From Pseudomonadota bacterium (GTDB taxonomy: Bacteria; Pseudomonadota; Gammaproteobacteria; Burkholderiales; Burkholderiaceae_D), in NCBI GenBank assembly GCA_023392035.1, contig JAEVZY010000102.1:1-7654 (forward strand): DNA of 7,654 nucleotides, read 5' to 3'. A program made the position numbers and the translations under genes. Each line of letters begins with the position of its first letter. Position 1 is the first letter of the stretch. The notes beneath the pieces are model-generated. The model was not told where the DNA came from. It was given only the letters and a program-made list of their open reading frames with translations, and ran no database searches. This document shows, in pieces, positions 1 to 5,839 of this stretch.

Positions 1-912
1 CTTGATCTCGGTCCCGAATTCGGCCGACGAGTTGCCAACGATTTCCGAACCGGTGCCGCGGATGCGCTCTTTCACTTCCGGCGCGTTCAGGGCGCGCACG
101 GCCGCATCATGCACTTTGCGGACGATCTCGTCCGGGGTCTTGGCCGGCGCCACCAAACCATACCAGGCGGGATCGTTCACCAGCTTCAGGCCCAGTTCGC
201 CAAAGGTCGGCACATTGGGCATGCTGTCCAGGCGCTTGTTCCAGGCAATCGCAATCGGACGCAGGCGATGCGACTGGATGAAGGGATAGGACGAAGGCAG
301 GTTGTCGAACATGATCTCGACCTGGCCGCCCACCACATCGTTCAAGGCCGGGCCGGCGCCGCGATAAGGAATATGCACTAGGAAAGTCCCGGTGGAAGCC
401 TTGAATTTCTCGCCCATCAGATGGCCGATGCCGCAGGTGCCGGACGTGGCGTAGCCATACTTGCCGGGATTCTTTTTCAGCAGCTCGACAAACTGCTTGT
501 AATCCTGGGCCGGGAATTTGGGATTGACCACCACCACGTTCGGCGTACGTGCCAGGTTGGTGATGGGTACGAAATCCTTGATCGGGTCATACGGCAGCTT
601 GGGATTGCAGGCCGCGTTCACCGCGTGGGTGGAAACGGTGGCAATGCCCAGCGTGTAGCCGTCCGGCTCGGCCTTGGCAATCGCCACGGCACCGATGCTG
701 CCGCCGCCGCCGCCACGGTTGTCAATGATCACCGGCTGGCCCAGTTCCTTGCCCAGGCGATCGCCGACGGCACGTGCCACGATGTCGGTGGTGCCGCCTG
801 GCGGGAAGGGAACGATCAATCGAATCGGTCTGGTGGGATAATTTTGCGCCGAGGCAGCGCCGGCGGACAGCAATGCCGCGGCACATGCGGCGAAAAGGAA
901 CGCGCGTTTCAA
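1..912 (-). CDS. Bug/TctC-family periplasmic substrate-binding protein (3' end cut by window edge)
   Basis: The visible 304 codons encode a Bug-family (TctC-type) solute-binding protein, a class of periplasmic receptors for small carboxylates or related compounds that is greatly expanded in Burkholderiales; the ligand cannot be told from sequence. Residues 1-22 form a Sec signal peptide (Lys-Arg, then a hydrophobic Ala/Leu core, ending ASA before Gln23). The mature protein opens with the family hallmark YPTRPIRLIVPFPPGGTTD (25-43), followed by the DNRGGGGGSIGA glycine loop, EPDGYTLGIATVSTHAVN, and IPYRGAGPALNDVVGGQVE in the middle. Family members are about 320-330 residues, so roughly 20 are missing off the left edge. 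The start is TTG: the only possible start with a good Shine-Dalgarno, and an in-frame TAA lies upstream with no ATG between. It diverges from folA. No transporter membrane subunits are visible, so whether it is an orphan receptor is unknown. Confidence 0.93.
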   Translation of the reverse strand, partial: MKRAFLFAACAAALLSAGAASAQNYPTRPIRLIVPFPPGGTTDIVARAVGDRLGKELGQPVIIDNRGGGGGSIGAVAIAKAEPDGYTLGIATVSTHAVNAACNPKLPYDPIKDFVPITNLARTPNVVVVNPKFPAQDYKQFVELLKKNPGKYGYATSGTCGIGHLMGEKFKASTGTFLVHIPYRGAGPALNDVVGGQVEIMFDNLPSSYPFIQSHRLRPIAIAWNKRLDSMPNVPTFGELGLKLVNDPAWYGLVAPAKTPDEIVRKVHDAAVRALNAPEVKERIRGTGSEIVGNSSAEFGTEIK

Positions 913-917
913 GTGAA

Positions 918-922
918 CCTCC
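918..922 (-). promoter_or_regulatory. Shine-Dalgarno that fixes the TTG start of the binding protein
   Basis: On the minus strand GGAGG is followed by five bases (TTCAC) and then TTG, which leads straight into the signal peptide. An in-frame TAA lies about 30 bases upstream and no ATG or GTG falls between it and the TTG, so the TTG start is well supported. Confidence 0.75.
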
Positions 923-960
923 GTTGGAAATTTTGTATGGGCTTATAAAAAACGGGCTCT

Positions 961-989
961 ACAATACGCACCCGCCATACGCTCCACAA
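961..989 (-). promoter_or_regulatory. Candidate sigma-70 promoter for the binding-protein gene
   Basis: Read on the minus strand, TTGTGG (984-989) is followed after exactly 17 bases by TATTGT (961-966), which matches the -10 consensus at four of six positions. The -35 matches at three of six, so this is a weak call based on spacing and position, about 50 bases upstream of the start. The same bases contain TACAAT (960-965) on the plus strand, a possible -10 for folA, though I find no good -35 for it. The 119-bp divergent gap must hold promoters for both genes. Confidence 0.3.
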
Positions 990-1031
990 GTCGTAGGAAC
1001 ACGCATTTCAGAATTATTAACGGAATATCAA

Positions 1032-1523
1032 ATGTCGAAACTTCCGACCACCATGATTGTTGCCTTCGATCGCCAGCGCGGCATTGGAATTGCCAACCAG
1101 CTACCCTGGCATTTGCCGGAAGACCTGGCGCATTTCAAGCGCCTGACCAGCGGTCACGCCATTCTCATGGGCCGCAAGACTTTTGAATCCATCGGCCGCC
1201 CCTTGCCGCAGCGACGCAATATCGTCGTCAGCCGCAATACACAGTGGCAGCACGACGGCGTGGAAACGGCTGCCTCGGTGCCGGAAGCGATGGCGCTGAT
1301 TGCGCAAAGCGGCGGCTTCATCATCGGCGGCGCCCAGATCTTTCGGGAAGCCATGCCCTTGGCGCAACGCCTGATCGTCACGGAAATCGATGCGGTCTTC
1401 CCCTGCGACACGTTTTTCCCCACAATCGATCCGGCGCAATGGCAGGAAAGCTCCCGCCAGCGGCACCACTCCGAGAAAAGCGGGCTCGACTACGACATCG
1501 TCCAGTACGACCGCACTGCATAA
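1032..1523 (+). CDS. folA: Dihydrofolate reductase
   Basis: Encodes a 163-residue cytosolic dihydrofolate reductase, which reduces dihydrofolate to tetrahydrofolate with NADPH and so sustains thymidylate, purine and methionine synthesis; it is the trimethoprim target. Visible hallmarks, in order: the N-terminal strand MIVAFD (8-13), the Met20-type loop GIGIANQLPWHLPEDL (17-32) with Pro25-Trp26 and the catalytic acid Asp31 (Asp27 in E. coli), FKRLTSGHAILMGRKTFESI, GRPLPQRRNIVVSR for NADPH binding, the IIGGAQIF glycine turn, and the C-terminal TEIDAVFPCDTFFP. Length is normal for the family. The ATG at 1032 is chosen because it places the first strand correctly and GGA lies eight bases upstream; the frame stays open further upstream to 774, but that extension lies antisense to the binding-protein gene and has no family similarity. 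An ATG at 1053 is a less likely alternative. The next gene starts 11 bases after the stop, so the two are probably cotranscribed. Confidence 0.96.
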   Translation: MSKLPTTMIVAFDRQRGIGIANQLPWHLPEDLAHFKRLTSGHAILMGRKTFESIGRPLPQRRNIVVSRNTQWQHDGVETAASVPEAMALIAQSGGFIIGGAQIFREAMPLAQRLIVTEIDAVFPCDTFFPTIDPAQWQESSRQRHHSEKSGLDYDIVQYDRTA

Positions 1524-1534
1524 GGGGGTATGCA

Positions 1535-2107
1535 ATGTCTGAAGGCGGATTTCATGTGCACGGCCCGCACGATCATGCGGTTGAACACGCCGCCCACCAG
1601 CCGGACAGCTTCTCCGGCAAGATCGCGGTCATCACCGCCATCCTGGCCACGGTAGGCGCAGGCTTCGGCTACATGGGCGGCCTGACCCAGAACGATGCCG
1701 CCATGTACAAAAATAACGCGGCCATCAAGAAGACCGAGGCGTCCAACCAGTGGAACTATTACCAGGCCAAATCGAGCAAGCAAAACCTGTCCGAGCTGGC
1801 CGCCGTGCTTCCCGGCGTGGATGCGGCCAGGTATCGCAAGGAGATCGAGCGCTACAAGTCCGAGAAGGAAGACATCAAGAAAGCCGCTGAAAAACTGGAA
1901 GCCGCCTCGCTCGACTGGGACCGCAAATCCGACGCCGCCATGCATGAACATCACCGCTGGGCACTGGCCACCACCGCGGTGCAGATCGCCATCTCGCTGG
2001 CCGCCATCACCCTGCTCACGCGCAAGCGCTGGATGGAATATGCGGCTTATGGCGTCGCCGCGCTTGGCCTGCTGCTGGGGGCCACCGCCTGGCTGCACAT
2101 AGGCTGA
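1535..2107 (+). CDS. DUF4337-type small membrane protein
   Basis: Encodes 190 residues with three predicted transmembrane helices: about 29-49 (KIAVITAILATVGAGFGYMG), 142-162 (WALATTAVQIAISLAAITLL) and 168-188. Between helices 1 and 2 lies a long, charged, probably coiled or helical segment (about 53-138) containing NAAIKKTEASNQWNYYQAKS and an alternating Lys/Glu stretch. This architecture (one helix, charged loop with the N.W.YYQAKS signature, two helices) is that of DUF4337 proteins, whose function is not known. The first 21 residues are unusually histidine-rich (seven His in HVHGPHDHAVEHAAHQ, residues 7-22), which could bind metal. The start is supported by AAGGGGG six bases before the ATG; another ATG five bases upstream is out of frame. 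It follows folA by 11 bp. Membrane location is solid; family assignment is from memory of the pattern. Confidence 0.85.
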   Translation: MSEGGFHVHGPHDHAVEHAAHQPDSFSGKIAVITAILATVGAGFGYMGGLTQNDAAMYKNNAAIKKTEASNQWNYYQAKSSKQNLSELAAVLPGVDAARYRKEIERYKSEKEDIKKAAEKLEAASLDWDRKSDAAMHEHHRWALATTAVQIAISLAAITLLTRKRWMEYAAYGVAALGLLLGATAWLHIG

Positions 2108-2109
2108 TA

Positions 2110-2170
2110 CGGCCCGGCCAGGCGGCCAGGGCTGGCTTGGGCGCCGGCCTCGGGGCGGTCTGCCGGGCCG
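2110..2170. repeat. GC-rich inverted repeat after the DUF4337 gene
   Basis: CGGCCCGGC (2110-2118) and its perfect complement GCCGGGCCG (2162-2170) bracket 43 bases that contain further short GC-rich self-complementary pieces. It begins two bases after the stop codon of the membrane-protein gene. No T-run follows, so it is not a classical intrinsic terminator; it could stabilise the 3' end of the folA transcript or help Rho-independent pausing. Confidence 0.35.
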
Positions 2171-2195
2171 CCAATCCAGGCGCTCATCGCGCAAC

Positions 2196-2225
2196 TTCCC
2201 ACAGCGGCGCGATATCTGCGAAAAT
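2196..2225 (+). promoter_or_regulatory. Candidate sigma-70 promoter of the decarboxylase gene
   Basis: TTCCCA (2196-2201, four of six to TTGACA) is followed after 18 bases by GAAAAT (2220-2225, four of six to TATAAT), with TG one base upstream of the -10 (extended -10 form). Transcription would start near 2232, giving a leader of about 100 bases before the ATG at 2332. The -10 lies inside the inverted repeat at 2206-2231, so the site could also be bound by a regulator. Prediction only. Confidence 0.35.
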
Positions 2226-2234
2226 CGCGCCTTT
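2206..2234 (+). terminator. 8-bp hairpin with short T-run (possible terminator, or operator)
   Basis: GGCGCGAT (2206-2213) and its perfect complement ATCGCGCC (2224-2231) enclose a 10-base loop, and TTT then CCTGCTTTT follows. This could end the folA transcript, but it sits about 100 bases after the last stop codon and overlaps the candidate decarboxylase -10, so an operator role is an equally good reading. The rest of the 2108-2331 gap shows no coding signal. Confidence 0.35.
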
Positions 2235-2331
2235 CCTGCTTTTGCACCCTTGGCGCGCAAGCCGTTGGTCGCCGTTCCCGGCGACATGACCGTCCCAGGC
2301 GTCTCCGTGGTTTGGACTTGAAGGAGACCAC

Positions 2332-4587
2332 ATGAAATTCCGCTTCCCCATCGTCATCATCGACGAAGACTTCCGCTCCGAAAATGCGTCCGGCCTGGGC
2401 ATTCGCGCCCTGGCGGCGGCGATGGAAACGGAGGGCATGGAAGTATTGGGCGTCACCAGCTATGGCGACCTGTCGCAGTTTGCCCAGCAGCAGTCGCGCG
2501 CCTCGGCTTTCATCCTTTCCATCGACGATGAAGAGTTCGGCTCCGGTTCGCCGGAAGAAGCCGAGCACGCGCTCAAATCCCTGCGCGCCTTCGTCGAGGA
2601 AATCCGCTACAAGAACGCCGACATCCCGATCTACCTGTACGGCGAAACCCGCACCTCGCGCCATATTCCGAATGACATCCTGCGCGAGCTGCATGGCTTC
2701 ATCCACATGTTCGAGGACACGCCGGAGTTCGTGGCGCGCCACATCATCCGCGAAGCGCGTTCCTATCTGGACGGCCTGGCGCCGCCCTTCTTCCGCGCCC
2801 TGGTGCATTACGCCCAGGATGGTTCGTACTCCTGGCATTGCCCGGGCCACTCCGGCGGCGTGGCTTTCCTGAAGTCGCCGATCGGGCAGATGTTCCACCA
2901 GTTCTTCGGCGAGAACATGCTGCGCGCCGACGTCTGCAACGCGGTGGAAGAGCTGGGTCAATTGCTGGACCACACCGGCCCGGTGGCCGCCACCGAGCGC
3001 AATGCGGCGCGCATCTTCAACGCCGACCACTGCTATTTCGTCACCAACGGCACTTCCACCTCCAACAAGATGGTGTGGCATTCCACAGTGGCGCCGGGCG
3101 ATATCGTGGTGGTGGACCGCAACTGCCACAAGTCGATCCTGCACTCCATCATCATGACCGGCGCCATTCCGGTGTTCCTGATGCCGACCCGCAATCACCT
3201 GGGCATCATCGGGCCGATTCCGCTGGAAGAATTCAGCATGGAAAACATTCGGCGCAAGATCGAAGCCAACCCCTTCGCGCGCGAAGCCGCGAACAAGCAG
3301 CCGCGCATCCTCACCATCACCCAGTCCACCTATGACGGCGTGGTGTACAACGTGGAAACCCTGAAGGGCATGCTGGACGGCCAGATCGACACCCTGCACT
3401 TCGACGAAGCCTGGCTGCCGCATGCGACCTTCCACGAGTTCTACAAGGACATGCATGCGATCGGCAAGGACCGTCCGCGCGCCAAGAAGTCGCTGATCTT
3501 CTCTACCCAATCGACCCACAAGCTGCTGGCCGGCCTGTCGCAAGCCTCGCAGATCCTGGTGCGCGAATCGGAGACGGTGAAGCTGGACCAGGACACCTTC
3601 AACGAGGCTTACCTGATGCACACTTCCACTTCGCCGCAGTACGCCATCATCGCGTCCTGCGACGTGGCGGCGGCGATGATGGAGCCGCCCGGCGGCACTG
3701 CGCTGGTGGAAGAAAGCATCCTGGAAGCGATGGACTTCCGGCGCGCCATGCGCAAGGTGGATGAGGAATACGGCCAGGACTGGTGGTTCCAGGTCTGGGG
3801 ACCGGAGACCATCTCCGAGAATGGCATCGGCTCGCGTGAAGACTGGATGATCCGCGCCGAAGACAACTGGCACGGCTTCGGCAATGTGGCGCCCGGCTTC
3901 AACATGCTGGACCCGATCAAGGCCACCATCGTCACCCCTGGCCTGTCGCTGGACGGCCAGTTCGGCGAAACCGGCATTCCGGCCTCCATCGTCACCAAAT
4001 ACCTGGCCGAGCACGGCGTGATCGTGGAGAAGGCGGGCCTGTACTCCTTCTTCATCATGTTCACCATCGGCATCACCAAGGGCCGCTGGAACACGCTGCT
4101 GACCGCCTTGCAGCAGTTCAAGGACGACTACGACAAGAACCAGCCGATCTGGCGCATCCTGCCCGAATTCGCCGCCCGCAATCTGCGCTATGAGCGCATC
4201 GGGCTGCGGGATCTGTGCCAACAGATCCACGGCATGTACAAGTCCTATGATGTGGCGCGCCTGACCACCGAGATGTATCTGTCGGACATGCAGCCGGCCA
4301 TGAAACCGTCCGATGCGTTTGCCAAGATGGCGCACCGCGAAATCGAACGGGTGCCGATCGAAGAGCTGGAAGGTCGCGTGACTTCAATCCTGTTGACGCC
4401 CTACCCGCCCGGCATTCCGCTCTTGATTCCGGGCGAGCGCTTCAACAAGACCATCGTCGACTACCTGAAATTCGCGCGCGACTTCAATGAAAAATTCCCG
4501 GGCTTCGAGACCGATGTGCATGGTCTGGTGACCCGGGAAGTGGATGGACGGCGGGGGTATTTTGTGGATTGTGTGAAGCAGGGCTGA
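2332..4587 (+). CDS. PLP-dependent Orn/Lys/Arg decarboxylase (biodegradative AdiA/LdcI type)
   Basis: Encodes 751 residues, matching the large fold-type-I bacterial basic amino acid decarboxylases. These remove CO2 from arginine, lysine or ornithine, consuming a proton (acid resistance) and giving agmatine, cadaverine or putrescine. Residues 1 to about 130 form the response-regulator-like N-terminal wing domain (FPIVIIDEDF). The catalytic core follows: WHCPGHSGG (169-176), FFGENMLRADVCNAVEELG, NADHCYFVTNGTSTSNK (230-246), DRNCHKS with His266, HFDEAW with Asp358 for the pyridine nitrogen, and STQSTHKLLAGLSQ (391-404) with the Schiff-base Lys397. The C-terminal domain holds LTPYPPGIPLLIPGER (688-703). 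No key residue is missing. The start is supported by AAGGAG five bases upstream. Substrate preference cannot be read from these motifs; arginine and lysine are the likeliest. No amino acid/amine antiporter gene, the usual partner in acid resistance, is adjacent. It appears monocistronic. Confidence 0.95.
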   Translation: MKFRFPIVIIDEDFRSENASGLGIRALAAAMETEGMEVLGVTSYGDLSQFAQQQSRASAFILSIDDEEFGSGSPEEAEHALKSLRAFVEEIRYKNADIPIYLYGETRTSRHIPNDILRELHGFIHMFEDTPEFVARHIIREARSYLDGLAPPFFRALVHYAQDGSYSWHCPGHSGGVAFLKSPIGQMFHQFFGENMLRADVCNAVEELGQLLDHTGPVAATERNAARIFNADHCYFVTNGTSTSNKMVWHSTVAPGDIVVVDRNCHKSILHSIIMTGAIPVFLMPTRNHLGIIGPIPLEEFSMENIRRKIEANPFAREAANKQPRILTITQSTYDGVVYNVETLKGMLDGQIDTLHFDEAWLPHATFHEFYKDMHAIGKDRPRAKKSLIFSTQSTHKLLAGLSQASQILVRESETVKLDQDTFNEAYLMHTSTSPQYAIIASCDVAAAMMEPPGGTALVEESILEAMDFRRAMRKVDEEYGQDWWFQVWGPETISENGIGSREDWMIRAEDNWHGFGNVAPGFNMLDPIKATIVTPGLSLDGQFGETGIPASIVTKYLAEHGVIVEKAGLYSFFIMFTIGITKGRWNTLLTALQQFKDDYDKNQPIWRILPEFAARNLRYERIGLRDLCQQIHGMYKSYDVARLTTEMYLSDMQPAMKPSDAFAKMAHREIERVPIEELEGRVTSILLTPYPPGIPLLIPGERFNKTIVDYLKFARDFNEKFPGFETDVHGLVTREVDGRRGYFVDCVKQG

Positions 4588-4599
4588 AACAGCTTTGAT

Positions 4600-4626
4600 C
4601 GCTCAGGCGCCAGGTGCGCCTGAGCG
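4600..4626. terminator. Perfect 11-bp hairpin between convergent genes (probable bidirectional terminator)
   Basis: CGCTCAGGCGC (4600-4610), loop CAGGT, and GCGCCTGAGCG (4616-4626) form an uninterrupted 11-bp GC-rich stem. It begins 12 bases after the decarboxylase stop and overlaps the last codons and stop of the convergent 143-residue gene. Neither side is followed by a U-rich run, so termination would be inefficient by the intrinsic model or would need Rho; the position between converging genes still makes a terminator the best reading. Confidence 0.6.
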
Positions 4627-5034
4627 CCATGCTTCATCCGACAAGGCGGCGTCCGCTTTGGACGGCGCCTGCACAGGCTTGACCGCAGCCGGATTTGCTG
4701 GCGCATGTACAGGTTGGGCCGCCGCCGGCATTGCGCCGATCGGCTGATTGCCCTTCATCATGTCGCGCCGCGCGTGCGACAGCGAGAATTCACCATGACC
4801 GATCGACGCATCAGAAAACTTCTGATTGAGGAAGGCTCTTGCATCGTCGAGCTTTTGCCGCCGATTGAAAAACAGGTTGTCGACCAGCTTGGTGATTGAG
4901 TTGACGGACTTCTTGTACAGGACCCACTGGTCATTGACCATCTTGGCTCGCATCTCTGGCTTGCCCCGCCCCGCAAGATTCCTCACGAAGTCCTTGAAAT
5001 TCTGCTTCGGACCGACTGCATTCATTCGCCCCAT
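4603..5034 (-). CDS. Unrecognised 143-residue protein with Ala/Pro-rich tail
   Basis: I do not recognise a family. Residues 1 to about 90 are probably helical and rich in Lys/Arg/Asn (for example QNFKDFVRNLAGRGKPEMRA and VLYKKSVNSITKLVDNLFFN), with no signal peptide and no membrane segment. The C-terminal ~45 residues are a low-complexity Ala/Pro tail with a 12-residue imperfect tandem repeat (PAAAQPVHAPAN, then PAAVKPVQAPSK). Start choice: ATG at 5034 has GGGGGA five bases upstream; the frame stays open to 5118 but those codons have no convincing ribosome site. Four full lines I counted inside it give about 53% GC, clearly below the core genes. Its last codons lie in the shared hairpin with the decarboxylase. 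It lies downstream of dcd on the same strand but 192 bp away, so it probably has its own promoter. A genuine gene is likely, though a decaying one is possible. Confidence 0.6.
   Translation of the reverse strand: MGRMNAVGPKQNFKDFVRNLAGRGKPEMRAKMVNDQWVLYKKSVNSITKLVDNLFFNRRQKLDDARAFLNQKFSDASIGHGEFSLSHARRDMMKGNQPIGAMPAAAQPVHAPANPAAVKPVQAPSKADAALSDEAWRSGAPGA
4657..4728 (-). repeat. 36-bp imperfect tandem repeat coding the Ala/Pro tail
   Basis: Two adjacent 36-base units (4693-4728 first, 4657-4692 second in reading direction) match at 26 of 36 positions by my alignment and encode 12-residue units sharing PAA-x-x-PV-x-AP. This looks like an old in-frame duplication. Confidence 0.6.
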
Positions 5035-5052
5035 GGCCGTCCCCCAAAAAAA

Positions 5053-5082
5053 TGTGCGAAACCAGATGGCCATTTGTGCGAA
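5053..5082 (-). repeat. 8-base direct repeat with 22-bp period upstream of the 143-residue gene
   Basis: TTCGCACA occurs twice on the minus strand (5075-5082 and 5053-5060), start-to-start distance 22 bases, i.e. about two helical turns. A perfect palindrome ATGGCCAT (5066-5073) lies between the copies. The pair ends about 18 bases before the ATG at 5034. It could be a binding site for a dimeric regulator or simple chance. It resembles a PIP/hrpII box but the spacing is wrong (17 bases between TTCGC copies rather than 15). Confidence 0.35.
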
Positions 5083-5176
5083 TACCGGCAAATTTGTTCC
5101 TGGGCGGACTCTCAGCAAGCCTTAATAATTCAGCCAACTATTTTGGCGACCCTTTGACCAGCTGCTGCGCGCGGCG

Positions 5177-5226
5177 ACCCGGGTAGGCCTGGATACCAAT
5201 ATCCTGGCCCGGTACTACATCCGCGT
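5177..5226 (+). pseudogene. Remnant of a VapC-like PIN-domain toxin N-terminus
   Basis: On the plus strand this short stretch reads TRVGLDTNILARYYI, matching the opening of PIN-domain (VapC-type) ribonuclease toxins, where the Asp of the LDTN motif is the first metal-binding acid. Identity ends within a few codons, at the bases that form the dcd stop codon on the opposite strand. There is no start codon: where an ATG would be expected (before RVGLDTN) the codon is ACC, and an in-frame TAA lies about 55 bases upstream. No ribosome site and no recognisable antitoxin gene precede it. Local GC jumps from about 48% (5041-5160) to about 65% (5161-5220), which suggests a junction near 5160. I read it as a 5' scrap of a lost toxin-antitoxin locus; a chance match of roughly 12 residues cannot be excluded. 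Confidence 0.5.
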
Positions 5227-5793
5227 TCAAGTCTTCGGCAAAGTCACCCCACGCTGCCCCTGGTACTTGCCGCCGCGGTCCTTGTATGAGGTCTCGCAGA
5301 CTTCATCGCTTTCAAAGAACAGCACCTGGGCGCAGCCTTCGCCGGCGTAGATCTTGGCCGGCAGGGGCGTGGTGTTGGAGAACTCCAGCGTCACATAGCC
5401 TTCCCACTCCGGTTCGAACGGGGTGACGTTGACGATGATGCCGCAACGGGCATAGGTGGATTTCCCCAGGCAGATGGTCAGTACATTGCGCGGAATGCGG
5501 AAGTACTCCACCGTGCGCGCCAGGGCAAACGAGTTGGGCGGGATGATGCAGACGTCGCTCTTCATGTCGACGAAGGAGTTCTCGTCGAAGTTCTTGGGAT
5601 CGACGATGGTCGAATTGATATTGGTGAAAACCTTGAATTCGTCCGCGCAGCGGATATCGTAGCCGTAGGACGAGGTGCCGTAAGAGACGATCCGGTGGCC
5701 GTTGGCATGGCGGACCTGACCGGGCTCGAAAGGCTCGATCATGCCGTGTTGTTCCGCCATGCGGCGTATCCATTTGTCGGATTTGATGCTCAT
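5227..5793 (-). CDS. dcd: dCTP deaminase
   Basis: Encodes 188 residues of dCTP deaminase, a cytosolic trimeric enzyme that converts dCTP to dUTP and ammonia, supplying dUMP for thymidylate synthesis. Hallmarks: the N-terminal MSIKSDKWIRRMAEQHGMI, SYGTSSYGYDIR (37-48), PPNSFALARTVEYFRIPRNV (85-104), GKSTYARCGI (110-119) with the nucleotide-binding Ser/Arg, VTPFEPEWEGYVTLEFSN with catalytic Glu137, and GEGCAQVLFFESDE followed by the C-terminal YKDRGGKYQGQRGVTLP lid. Length and all key residues are normal. The ATG at 5793 has GGGGAA five bases upstream. It functionally complements FolA in dTMP supply but is on the other strand, 3.7 kb away. Upstream, 46 bp separate it from an unrecognised gene on the same strand. 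Confidence 0.97.
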   Translation of the reverse strand: MSIKSDKWIRRMAEQHGMIEPFEPGQVRHANGHRIVSYGTSSYGYDIRCADEFKVFTNINSTIVDPKNFDENSFVDMKSDVCIIPPNSFALARTVEYFRIPRNVLTICLGKSTYARCGIIVNVTPFEPEWEGYVTLEFSNTTPLPAKIYAGEGCAQVLFFESDEVCETSYKDRGGKYQGQRGVTLPKT

Positions 5794-5800
5794 TCAAGTT

Positions 5801-5822
5801 CCCCGGTCTGTGCTGGCCGGGG
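5801..5822 (-). promoter_or_regulatory. Hairpin that includes the dcd ribosome site
   Basis: On the minus strand CCCCGG (5822-5817), a 10-base loop and CCGGGG (5806-5801) form a perfect GC stem, and the GGGG of the 3' arm is the core of the dcd Shine-Dalgarno (GGGGAA, 5804-5799). A -10-like TAAAAT sits immediately upstream (5828-5823). If that is the dcd promoter, its transcript would start near 5816 and lack the 5' arm, so only read-through RNA from the upstream gene could fold and mask the ribosome site. No -35 match was found. Confidence 0.35.
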
Positions 5823-5839
5823 ATTTTACACTGGGCGGC

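Noticed and set aside
701..716. CCG triplet run as a phase-variation microsatellite
   Set aside because: It encodes the ordinary glycine loop of the Bug family; a triplet repeat would not shift frame and the run is only about five units.
421..948. 175-codon plus-strand frame within the binding-protein gene
   Set aside because: Antisense shadow of a gene with intact signal peptide and family motifs on the minus strand.
774..1031. In-frame upstream extension of folA by 86 codons
   Set aside because: It lies antisense to the start of the binding-protein gene, adds no recognised domain, and the ATG at 1032 puts the reductase at normal length.
1490..2287. 265-codon minus-strand frame opposite the DUF4337 gene
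   Set aside because: Gly/Arg-rich shadow with no ribosome site or motif; the plus-strand frame has coherent membrane helices and a good Shine-Dalgarno.
2047..4335. 762-codon open frame on the minus strand opposite the decarboxylase
   Set aside because: It is antisense to a clearly real gene, has low-complexity His/Val/Gly/Arg composition typical of reverse reading of high-GC codons, and shows no family motif.
5053..5082. PIP (hrpII) box for HrpB/HrpX-type control of the 143-residue gene
   Set aside because: The two TTCGC copies are 17 bases apart instead of 15, and they lie about 18 bases from the start codon, leaving no room for the -10 expected about 30 bases downstream.
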